This document shows, one piece after another, positions 54,540-64,000 of a DNA stretch of 64,000 nt. A program made the position numbers and the translations under genes. The notes under the pieces are model-generated. The model was not told where the DNA came from. It saw nothing but the letters and a program-made list of their open reading frames with translations, and searched no databases. This stretch comes from Agarophyton chilense. Lineage: Eukaryota; Rhodophyta; Florideophyceae; Gracilariales; Gracilariaceae. Position 1 is the stretch's first letter. Every line of letters starts with the position of its first letter. The DNA lies in assembly GCA_030374765.1 (NCBI GenBank), contig JARGXX010000080.1, positions 1,736,001 to 1,800,000 of the forward strand, written 5' to 3'.

Positions 54540-57500
54540 TCAGGCATGAATTCCTTTGCGAGACACTCTCTTACCTGACGACACTAGTTGATAACGCGGA
54601 TGATTCGCCTTAATGACACGGCATGGCCCATAGAACCTTGTAACATAAGCAGGCCATTTGAAAGAAGGATTGAGTGCTTCTCCTTTCATCACTAGGACGA
54701 GATCTCCAACTGAGAACCTATGGCCGTAGCGAGAGTCATCTTTCCTAATCGGCTGGCGAGCTACTCGCATCGCCCTACCGACTGTAGTGGCCTGAACTTC
54801 GATCCTTCGATGTTCTTCATGAGGAAACTTTACTAATGCACGAGGGTCATTGCGATGCATGCGTGGAGGACATCCATGCATCAGTTGGAAGGGTGAGAAT
54901 CCTTCCCTCAGTTGTCGGCTTCTATATCCAAACAAAACCTCGGGGAGTACGTCGTCCCATTCCATATTATTTCCATGTATGATCTTTTCAAGGGCCTTCT
55001 TGATAGTCCCAACCATTCGTTCTGCACGCCCATTCGACATCGGGGCGTAAGCCAGCACAGGCTTCAATTCAATGCCGTTCTTGGTCAAGTATTCCTGAAC
55101 GGACTTGGCTAGAAACGACGGTGCATTGTCTGACACGATAGTTTGCGGGTATCCAAACGGACTCACGATCTCGCTTCTAATGAATTTGAGGACCTCCGTT
55201 GCCGTAGAGTATCTGGAGGCTACTGCTATAGGCCATCCAGTTAAGTGTTCTACTCCAATTAGCAGGAATCGGTTGCCACTCTTCGTCGGACGGTACGGTC
55301 CAGCAAAGTCGATGGAGAAGGTGTGAAACACATCCGTAAGAGGAGTTCTTTGACCAGCGCGGTAAGATGGATTGGGTCCCATGAACTGGCATGCTTTGCA
55401 GCTTTTGACATATTCCACGATATCGGACTCGACGTTTGGCCACCAGAATCTTTCACGGATAAATCTACGAGTGGTCCGCAAGTCCCAATGTCCTATGTCA
55501 TCGTGAGAGGTCTTCAGCAACCTAAGCCTTTCAATCACGGGTGGAACCCATCGAAGACCGGCACCGGTTCTTCGATACAACAACCCGTTCCACACCATGA
55601 AATTCTTGCTACTTCTCTTCGTGGCTGCTACCGTCTTAGGGTCACTTTCCTTCATCGGCATCATACTCAAATGTCGACCAATGTCCGCGTAGAAGTCTTC
55701 AATCTCCTCAAACGTGGTATCGGTCTCGACGGTCATGGTCGTGGCAACATCTTTTTCTTCTCTTTCAGTGTTTTGGGCAACGGAGTATCTAGACAAGTAG
55801 TCGGCTGCCCTGTTCTTGGCTCCTGGTCTGTAGACAATCTCGAACTCATACTCAGCGAGAAAGTCCAACCACTTAGCCAGTCGGCCATGAACATCCTTCT
55901 TCTTGAATGCATACCTGAGGGCTTGATGATCAGTGAGCAACTGAAAGGGCTGAGTTCCAAGGAGATATATCCTGAACTTTTTCAATGCGAAGATCACTGC
56001 AAGCGCTTCTTGTTCACAGACTGCATACCTTCTTTCTGCCGCCGTCATCGTCTTACTGGCGTACAGTATCGGATGAAACATCCCATCCGATTTCTTCTGC
56101 GCGAGGACCCCTCCCAATGCAACGGAAGAGGAGTCGGTCTCAACACGAAAAGGTACACTGAAGTCCGGGAATGCTAACACAGGCGGGCTGGTAAGTTTTT
56201 GCTTAAGGGTATTGAAAGCTTCCAGCATCTCATCGGTGGAATTCAATTTGCGGTTGCCAGTTGTTGAAGCATGAAGTACAGCAGCCGTGTCGGCAAAGTG
56301 GGTGATGAATCGTCTGTAGTACCCAGCCAATCCTAAAAAGCTTCTGAGTTCAGTGGTATTGGAAGGGATCGGGGCCTGTTGAATAGCTTCAATCTTCTTT
56401 GTGTCAACGGCCACCCCGTTCTTATCCACTACGTGCCCCAGGAGTTCTATCTTTGGCTGAGCGAAATGACACTTGGATATCTTTAGCTTCAATCCATGTG
56501 ACGCTACAATTCTCAACACGTATTCAACATGTTCGACATGCTCTTCCAATGGCTTGGAGAAGATCACTACGTCATCGATGTAAACGCGGGCGAACGGTAC
56601 CTTGCTGAGAATGGAGTCCATCATTCTTTGGAAGGTTGACGGAGCGTTCATCAGACCAAAAGGCATGACTTCAAATTGAAACGTTCCCTGTCTGCAAATG
56701 AATGTCGTCATTTCCTTGCATTTGGGCGACATCCTTATCTGCCATTACCCAGAGAAAAGGTGCAAGGTGGTGAAAAATGAACAACCTCCCAACTCGTCGA
56801 ATATCTGCTCCATGTGCGGCAGAAGCCAGCGGTCAGCTTTCATCCCATTATTCAACGGTCTGTAGTCAATGCAAAACCTTGGTCTGCCATCCTTCTTGGT
56901 AGCTATGACCACCGGAAAAGACCAGGGGGAAGGGCATGGCTTGATTATGCCGGCTTTTAGCATCTTGTCCACTTCCTCTCGAACAAATTGGTCATATCTG
57001 GGCGGGATTCTCCTAACTCTTGAATGGAGCGGGGCATCACATGTCACTGTGAACTCGTGCATGACAGGAACATTGGTCGGTCTGAGATCATACAAAGACC
57101 ATGCTACAACATCGAGGCTCACCAGAATGGAACAGATCCTGTCTTGTACCTCATTAGGCAAATGGACAAGTCTTTCAACAATCAATTCTTCCTGACTCGC
57201 ATCTGGCGCAGAGTTCTCGATGACGGTCGAGTTCTCATCTTGTTTCATTTTCGTGGGCATTTGCCATGAATACTCATCTTCGGATTGTGGGCACACAATG
57301 TCACCATGACTCATGCAACCAGCCACACATATTTTCGCGGACTTTTCCCGATTTATGTCGTGGTTCGTATCATTTCGGCCAATTCCTGCTTCCGAATCTT
57401 CCCCCTTCCGTTGATGCAATCTTTCGCCAGTTTCTGCGGGTGGTCTGCTCGGATCCTTGTCTTCTCCACCCACGGAGAGCGGGGGCCGACTCGTATTCTC

Positions 57501-59699
57501 TTCAGGTGGTAGTTCTTCTTCAAATGAGATCACATAATGACCATCGTCATCTTCCTCAATCATTCTAGTACGATTAAAAGGAAGGTTGTGAGCTCCCAAC
57601 TGAGGCGGATGAGCAGGTAGGAGAACAGGGTATCTAATCCGGATACGAACCTCCAGAAAATCGTCTATTGGTTCTCCTCCCTCTTTTGGCAGCAATTGAA
57701 CCTCATCCTTAATCGGGATAGTAAGGATGGGATCACGGTAAAGGGGGGTCTCGGACATCTGCATTTCTTCAGGAGAGGAATGGGCACTAGCGTTCTCTTG
57801 GTCGGCATCGTCCATCAAGACGAGGCCCACCGTGTCTCTCGGCTGAACGCTAGTGTCCGTAGAAGAACTCTGAAACGATGACGGGTTCAGGCCTTCAAGG
57901 GATAGCTCACCACCACCCTCGCGTTCTGCTGTTGCTAAAGGTGGCGCGTAAGACAAGTCTTCATCTCCAATCTCCGGCATAGGCCATCGGGCTTCAAACC
58001 GAACAATCTGTTCTCCCTGGTCGTCAAGCTCTGAGACGCCCATATTTCCATATGGTAGATCTCCAGTTTCAGCATGTATCGGGTCACCTGGCAACAATTC
58101 GGGGTAACGACGATAGACCCTGAAAATATGGCTATCTGGGTTTCCATCAATGTCTTCGGGATGCAGAAGAACAACGTCATTTCTTACTGAAAGAATGAAA
58201 TGAGGATCAGGTAGAGGAGAACCATCAGAAATTTCATCGTCCGTCTCCGCATCCAAGGCTTCATGCACTTACACTTGCTCAGTGACGGCCTGTTCTATCT
58301 GCTCCAACTCGACAGAAGGCAAGGCGGGCTCGTCTTCTAATGTCCAAGTTGGACACAAACTCTCAATCTCGGCCATGTCTAAGGGACGCACTGTAGCCAA
58401 ATCATGCCAGCAAGTAATTTCTTCTGCTGCGTCATAGTCTGGGAGTCTGCTCAGAAATTCCCTGCTCCAAGAAGGTGGGGAACCGCTGTCTTGAATGGTC
58501 GCCAACGCGTAAGCTGAAGTACTAAGATTCTTCTTCTTATCGTGAATGGGTTCCTCTTCTTCCTTGGTGCTGCTATCAGATATCAAAGCATCAGTATCGG
58601 AAGTGAAGTCGGCACTATCTGTGGATGACAGTTCATCGAACAAATCGGCTCCGGGCCGATGGTAGTCCAGCGGCAAAGTCGTGGCCTCGTCATCGAACTT
58701 CATCGATACTTGCTGCGTTCCAAGGTCAAGACAAGCTTTTATCGCTTCTAACGTGGGGCATCCAACAATCAAATGAAAGGGTGGATTTTCTACCACCAAA
58801 AAGTCCAAAGGTACTCGCAGAGAACCATACTCAATCGGCACGTTTTTCAATCCACCACGAACCAACGACTTTGTCCCGTCTGCTACCACTATTCTTCTAC
58901 TGGAAGGCCTCATCCCTAGAGAGAGTCTGTGACACAACGCAACGGACATCAGATTGGGTATGGCCCCTGAGTCTAACAAGGCCTGAGCCTTGGTTACATG
59001 CACGGAGACATTGACAACCTTCAAAGACGGGGGCAAGGCCTGCGCGTGGGCGTAATTGATTCTTCGCCCGGAAAAGCTTCCAGCTAGTATGCAACGAAGG
59101 TCTTTCTTTGCTTGCTCAGCGTCTCCACGAGCTAACTGACCAAAGGTTAATCCTGAAGGAGCCTTTGCTAGCTCCTCATAAGCATTGTATTTCGCGATAT
59201 GTTCCTGAATTTTGACTTTCTTCGACTTGGCTTTCGTGATCTTCGAAGAGGTTTTTCGAGCTTTGGAGGAAGCTCGAGGGGTACTTCTTCCAGTTGGTTT
59301 CACTCCTTTGGTAACCTGGCTTTCGGGAAACATCACCGGTGAAATACCAGAGAGGGGCGCAGTCTTTTGCTGCTTTGGGAGCGGAGCTCCCTGCGCATCT
59401 CTTTTCGTCGTTGCCACCAGTTCCTCTTCGTCGGAGGAGTCATTGACGACAACCGAAACGTGATTCGTCTCATTCTTTTCTGCAGGACGATCATTCTTCA
59501 GAGCCTCTTCACGAGCGGGCTCTGATTTGGGCTAGGCGAATGAAACCCTCTTAAACGCTTCGTCAACCGGTTTCTTCCAACAAGTTGCCGAAGAGTGTCC
59601 TACCCTTCCACACGAACCGCAGCGCGTGTTTCGGTGGGGATTCCTCGGACACCTATTCGCGTAGTGCCCCGGTTGCTGACAGAATGTGCACAATCTTTC
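54540..59699 (-). pseudogene. pol: Pol polyprotein of element D (NC-PR-RT-RH-IN), one frame, three stops
   Basis: A single phase runs from 59699 to 54540 with only TAG 59532-59534, TAA 58269-58271 and TAA 56745-56747 in it. It opens with two zinc knuckles: CTFCQQPGHYANRC and CGSCGRVGHSSATC. The protease has ALLDSGAIPNLMS and FHLIVGCPT near 58990-58750. RT begins near 57000 (FCIDYRPLNN). Its first catalytic motif reads TTLHLFSG, with His for Asp, and the next codon (usually Tyr) is the third stop. MPFGLMNAPSTFQR and the YIDDV box follow. RNase H has RVETDSSSVALGGVL and TDHQALRYAF. Integrase has GHWDLRTTRRFIRERFWWPN, CKACQ, IDFAGPY, IVSDNAPSF and NGRAERM, and a GPY/F-like RFYGPCRVI end. Confidence 0.92.
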
Positions 59700-60420
59700 T
59701 CCTTCTGACTCCGAGCGTGCGCCACCTGATTGGGTTTTTCTTCATCATCAGATGGAGCTCCGCCATCTGTTCGGCAAGCTTCTCAACCTTATCTTCAAGT
59801 GGGGCCGATGTGGGAAGTTCACTCTTCCTCGGCCTTTGTAGGACCTTTATAGCTGCCGGTAGGGCGCTCAAAGCACCATAGGACCCTAGGGCTTTCTTTC
59901 CACCAACGAAATCTTTGACTAACGCCTTCAATGCTTGATAGTCATCTGCACCTCGGAAAATAACAAACTGGGCCAGGTCCGCATATTCCATTACAGCGTT
60001 TCGAAGCAACCCGAACTTGGCTTCGGGATTGAAACGTGCCTGTTCGAAGAGCGAGTCCATCTTCTTCAAGGACCCGAGGAGGTCAGCATACTCTAAACGT
60101 GCTGAAACCGCCCGACGGATTCTTTCCAACGGTTCTTCGACAGAGCCGAAACGCTCAATGAGAGCGGACTTCACTTGACCATAATCTTTCGCTTTTTCCG
60201 AAAGCATACCATCAACAGCATAATTATCATAGTAGAAATCGAAGGCTTCACCCTCGAGGTAGCCTAACAGCTTGACAGCATTTTCACCTCCATCGGTGCC
60301 AGCTGCCGCAACATTCTCAAAGTAGAACAGAAACTTCCTGATACCAACGTTGGAGCCATCAAAAGAAGAAACAGACTCTCGCGGGACGGAGCCCTGCTGG
60401 GGGTACCATGTAGACGCCAT
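59653..60420 (-). pseudogene. gag: Gag (matrix/capsid) of element D
   Basis: The frame begins MASTWYPQQGS. Its ATG (60418-60420) and the next three codons lie inside the 5' LTR, and it reads straight through the primer binding site. The capsid-like body includes FDGSNVGIRKFLFYFENVAA, KLLGYLEGEAFDFYYDNYA, SALIERFGSVEEPLERI and FEQARFNPEAKFGLLRNAV. It ends in the wrong phase at 59653, just where the zinc knuckles begin in the +1 phase (59699). This is either a recent indel or a frameshift signal. The gag product is about 255 residues without its nucleocapsid. Confidence 0.85.
60391..60408 (-). other. Putative primer binding site of element D
   Basis: Immediately after the 5' LTR on the minus strand comes TGGTACCCCCAGCAGGGC, with TGG pairing to a tRNA CCA end. 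The primer would end GCTGGGGGTACCA, that is, acceptor strand TGGGGGT, discriminator A, CCA. These bases also encode W-Y-P-Q-Q-G of gag. The tRNA cannot be named without the host set. Confidence 0.6.
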
Positions 60421-61832
60421 TTTCTGGGCTGCTAATGGCGCGGGTGGTGACAGACCCAGTAGAACGAAATGCCAGGGGGTACCAGTCTACAACCGTAGAC
60501 AAAACGACAGAGGCCGGCGGAAACGGCCAACCAGTAAAGGCCCAGGGAGCACTAACAAACGATACAACCACTCCGAAGAACACCTACGAGCGCCCGCAAG
60601 CCACTGCAGGGCTGCACTCGTAGTGGGGAAAGGTTGATGCTAAAGACGGCGGGAGACCAAGCCGCCAAGGAAAGTGAAAGGGAGAAACAGGGCAGAGAGA
60701 GAAACGGTTGATGGCAAAAGAGGCCCGGACAGGGCTGAGAGAAGTGAGGGTGCCCCAGGAGCTTCCGGGGAAAAGTGGTCTCCCCCCGAAGAGTTGGTGT
60801 CGAAGCGCTCTGCTCGCGGGTTTATGTAGACGATCAGAATAATGCATAAACCCCACTCATGCATAAGACAAAGCCCAAAAGCTACACCCGTAGCCTTGAA
60901 TTTGGGACGTCTTCTAGTAGACCTCCCTAGGAAAGGCTCTGTCTATTCTGATGACGTCTATATAATACGTGGTTGGAATCTGGAATCACCAGTTCCACCG
61001 TTTCGTCCAAACATGAATCCTACAACCTTGATTCGAGAGATGACCTGACGACGATACCGACTCATCCAGCCGCGAGCCGGTATACGCGCCGGTGTTGGAC
61101 CTTGAAGCCGAATAATTGGACAGTGCAGTGGACCAGAGCGTCACCCATGCGTCCGTGGAAGCGGTCGTAGACCAGTTCCAACTGGTCGTGGACGACGCTA
61201 TGGCTGGCCACCCTCAACCTGACAACGCGGTCGAAGTCGACGCAGTGCGTTGCGGCGACGCAGCCTGCTTGGGCGACACAGGTCGGTTGGGCAGGCGACG
61301 CTGTGAGAGGGACGGAGGCGGTGGAGGCGAAGGCCGCGAAGGCGGAGGCCATGGAGGCGGACAACACAGAGGCGGAAGAGGCTATTGGGGCGCAGACAAG
61401 GGAGAGGGTTCATGCGCGCTGCGACGGCAGAGCGACGATGGGGCGCTTGAAGAAGCGCGGCAGGTTGGTGATGCAAGCGCAAGGGCGGCCGAAAGCTGCG
61501 ACGACAGCGGGGAGCCAGACGGTGCTTTGGGGGCGGCGGTGGCCGAGGAAGAACGGGAAAACGGAGGAAGACGGAGCAGGCGCCGCGGACGGTCGTGGCG
61601 CCGTCTTGGGTGATGGAGACCGGTAAGGGCGTCTGGCCGGTTTTGGAACGGGGTGGTGTGTTTTGAAGCGAATCTCAATCTCGAGATTCGCTTCCACTTC
61701 CACCATCCCAACTGGCCGTTCCACACCAACCAATCACCGGTGTGGAAGTCCCAGGTGCAGGGACAGGGGGATTGCTCCGGTCCACAGGACAGGTACCGGG
61801 AGACATCCCCCTGTCCTTGCTGGGCGGTTACA
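60409..61832 (-). repeat. 5' LTR of element D (1424 bp), promoter copy
   Basis: It is the same length as the left LTR. Differences include a change of the TATATAAA to TACATAAA (60821-60828) and a cluster of changes around 60789-60825. It carries the gag start codon at its 3' end. As the element reads leftwards, this copy would drive transcription. Confidence 0.92.
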
Positions 61833-61837
61833 TTACT
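61833..61837. other. Target site duplication, right copy (TTACT)
   Basis: TTACT directly follows the last base of the right LTR and equals 52978-52982. Removing the element and one copy would restore the empty site. Confidence 0.9.
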
Positions 61838-64000
61838 GTAATAATTCCCTCCCTACATTTCCCTTCAACCCATCCAGTAGTCTCAACTTCCGCGTTCTAC
61901 GGTTTTTGCTAGCCAATCAGCTTTAGTCCGACAACAGAGACTGCTTCGCCTTACAATTATTCATTTTTTGTTGGTATTTCAACCAAATGATCACCGCCTT
62001 TCGACCATGCGCCAGGGTCCCTAATGATTCCTACTCCTTTTCGTATTTCCCGAGGGTCAGTGGTAGTACTTTGTCGCCATAGCTGTCGTCAGCTCCCCTG
62101 TTGCTGTCACCTTTGCAACACAAGCAGCCCCAACGTTGCATTCCTTGACATCTCTACCACCCCGCTACCACAACAGCTGCATTCTTCTCTATCCATGGTA
62201 ATGAACCCAAGATGGGTACAGATTTCTGCTTGCTTTGCGCAATAGGTGGGGTTTAAATTTGGAATCTGGAAGCATTCGAACATTATGCAGAGTCCAAATT
62301 GCAAATCACTGCGATCTTTAAAACTATTACCATATCTGCTCATGATGCAAACAGCTGAATTTGTAAATGGTTTTGGGATCAAAATATTTCCAATACACGT
62401 CGCTCTCAGGTGCTTTTCCTCAAAATAAAGGTTAAATATGACCATAAGTTATCTCACCGGTATTGATAGAATCTCTTTGAGAGCCAGATACTCTTAGAAC
62501 TTATCATTGCTTCTATTAATGATCTAAAAGGCAATACTTTTCCTGGCTTTCCAACGCTTTACTCTATCCAGAGAATCGGCTCTTCCGCTTCAGAACAAAA
62601 GGGCGGCGATAGAGATAAGAGGCTTGTAAAGACTTATTCAAAGAGCTGCAGCAGGGTAGTCTCCGTGACTTTGCAGGCATTAATTTCGTTTCTTGTAAAA
62701 ACTGTTAGCAGGTAACAGTTTTTCCACTATTCCTGAAAAAAATTGAAAAACTTTTTTTTGACCGGAACAGTTGAAATTCTGAAAACACCTAATGAAACTA
62801 GAAAAATTAAAAATCTGAAGCCTGTTTGGAGACTTCTATTCCAACCCCATATCCCGAACCACATTAAAGAAAAGCGAGATGTGCGTGGTAATTTGCGTAA
62901 CTAGTGTTCACCAACGGCGTGAGAGCTTGAGGCGGGCCAAGGCAGCCCTGCCGGGTGGGTGGTAGCACAGAATCATACTCAGCTTCATACATCAGCCTCA
63001 ACATTGATTCTCCAGAACGCAGTGAGAGTCATGCGTATTATCATGAGTGGCTCCACCGTAGCTGGAAGAATGTATTAGAATCTGCGGTTCGTTGGGGAGG
63101 TAGTAAATGGGTTTGGTAAGAAGGAGATGCAAGCGCATGCTGATTGGATCTGTCTCAAGATGAAAGGGAAGAACAACAGAGGTTCGACCCGGGTACTTTT
63201 AATAACGAGAAAAGAGGCAAGTACGAAACAACAGAGTGCAGACGACCACACACTGCTTGACTTCCGAAGTTTTGCTGCATTGGAATACAACAAAGCCCGA
63301 GTGGGTCTGCTCTTGTACTTGGGGAAGTACGTATTTTGATTGAATTTGAAAAAGTTTGCCAACACGATGGTAGCAATCAAAACAGAAATGGACGGCCGGA
63401 CCAAACTCGAGAGAATATTGTGGGAGACCAAACTAGCATAGCGCCAGCACAAAGGGGCGGGGACAAGGAGAAAACTGTTCGCTCGGAACGAGACGGTTCC
63501 AGTCTAACAGGGCTTTGTTAGAAAGTGGAAGTGTATGCTTCAAATCAGGGCCTAAGATCAAGAGCGCTGTTCGAGTTTCCCTGCGAATACCTTTTCAACC
63601 CCCATCCATTAAATCGTAGATGTGCTCAAAATATTCGGAGAAGATTAAGTCCAAGTCTTAGAGAGTCAAGCGAAAGCGGTTATCATCGCAGTTATGAAGG
63701 GAATGGCGAGCAACATTAGAGTACTGCTTTCGAATAGCAAGAACGAGCGAAGCCACTGCAAGCCTATGCTTTCGGTGACGGCCCATCGGCTGTACTTCTC
63801 GTGGTAGGAAACCAATTGGGAATGAGCTGTAGTTTGGCGGCTAGGAGGATTGGAATGTGGTAGTGGAAAATGGTGAACAAAGGGGGCGGACTTGCGTTCT
63901 TTGTCAAGCAGGTAGCAGACGACCTGCGAATCGAGAAGATCGTTTCTCTAGCAAACGGTCGAGAAATCTTGGCGGGCGGTCCAGCGAAGAACGAGGATGA
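61838..64000. other. Right flank, no gene recognised
   Basis: The frames here are short: 62107-62445 (-, 112 codons), 63075-63452 (-, 125 codons, hydrophobic) and several under 75 codons on the plus strand. The plus-strand pieces 63127-63339, 63336-63521 and 63525-63719 follow each other in different phases and look charged, so a decayed or intron-containing gene is possible. No family is recognisable, and no repeat shared with the rest of the window was seen. Confidence 0.35.

Larger units (their letters stand above)
52978..61837 (-). mobile_element. Ty3/gypsy element D, structurally complete, with target duplication
   Basis: Element D occupies 52983-61832 (8850 bp), is read on the minus strand and is flanked by a perfect 5 bp direct repeat TTACT (52978-52982 and 61833-61837). 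It has two 1424 bp LTRs with TG...CA ends, a primer site next to the 5' LTR (right side), gag, a long pol frame and a purine tract next to the 3' LTR (left side). I count about 22 differences between the LTRs (about 1.5 percent). Coding is inactivated by three nonsense codons, a frame change in gag and a lost RT catalytic Asp. It has no chromodomain, so it is not family 1. Confidence 0.95.

Overview
The window is nuclear DNA from a eukaryote with a repeat-dominated genome. It holds no intact host gene that I can recognise. The evidence is LTR retrotransposons of two superfamilies, a PIF/Harbinger transposase relic, a chromodomain, and relics of eukaryote-only genes (Derlin, proteasome subunit RPN5, an ABCC transporter). 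Those relics keep their reading frame across hundreds of bases without introns, so the source genome is intron-poor or the relics are processed copies. A TE-rich, intron-poor lineage such as a florideophyte red alga is my best guess, at low confidence.

Layout. (1) 1-3826: degenerate unique DNA with no recognisable gene. (2) 3827-24682: a rearranged cluster of three copies of one Ty3/gypsy chromovirus family, here called family 1. Copy A (minus strand) is truncated in Gag and joined head-to-head near 10609 to copy B (plus strand), which is truncated at its RNase H domain. B runs through an LTR into copy C (plus strand), which has an LTR at each end. The LTRs are 445-447 bp (3827-4271, 15724-16170, 24236-24682). 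All three copies carry an extra open frame on the strand opposite to pol, between pol and the 3' LTR. (3) 24683-25540: a PIF/Harbinger transposase pseudogene cut by the edge of the cluster. (4) 25541-28760: AT-rich DNA without genes. (5) 28761-47560: a giant inverted repeat of two ~7.95 kb arms around a 2.9 kb spacer. Each arm carries the same dead host genes: Derlin, RPN5, an ABCC fragment and several unidentified frames. (6) 47744-51100: a degenerate Ty1/copia pol on the minus strand. (7) 52978-61837: a structurally complete Ty3/gypsy element, here called element D (minus strand), with two 1424 bp LTRs and a perfect 5 bp target duplication TTACT; its coding part is dead. (8) 61838-64000: unassigned unique DNA.

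Most coding matter here is pseudogenic, but decay is mainly by nonsense substitution in frames that otherwise stay open. Domains, catalytic residues and frame relationships can therefore still be read. The observations most worth following are the conserved antisense frame and the tRNA-like LTR motif of family 1, and the giant palindrome, whose arms are nearly identical inside and clearly diverged at the outer ends.
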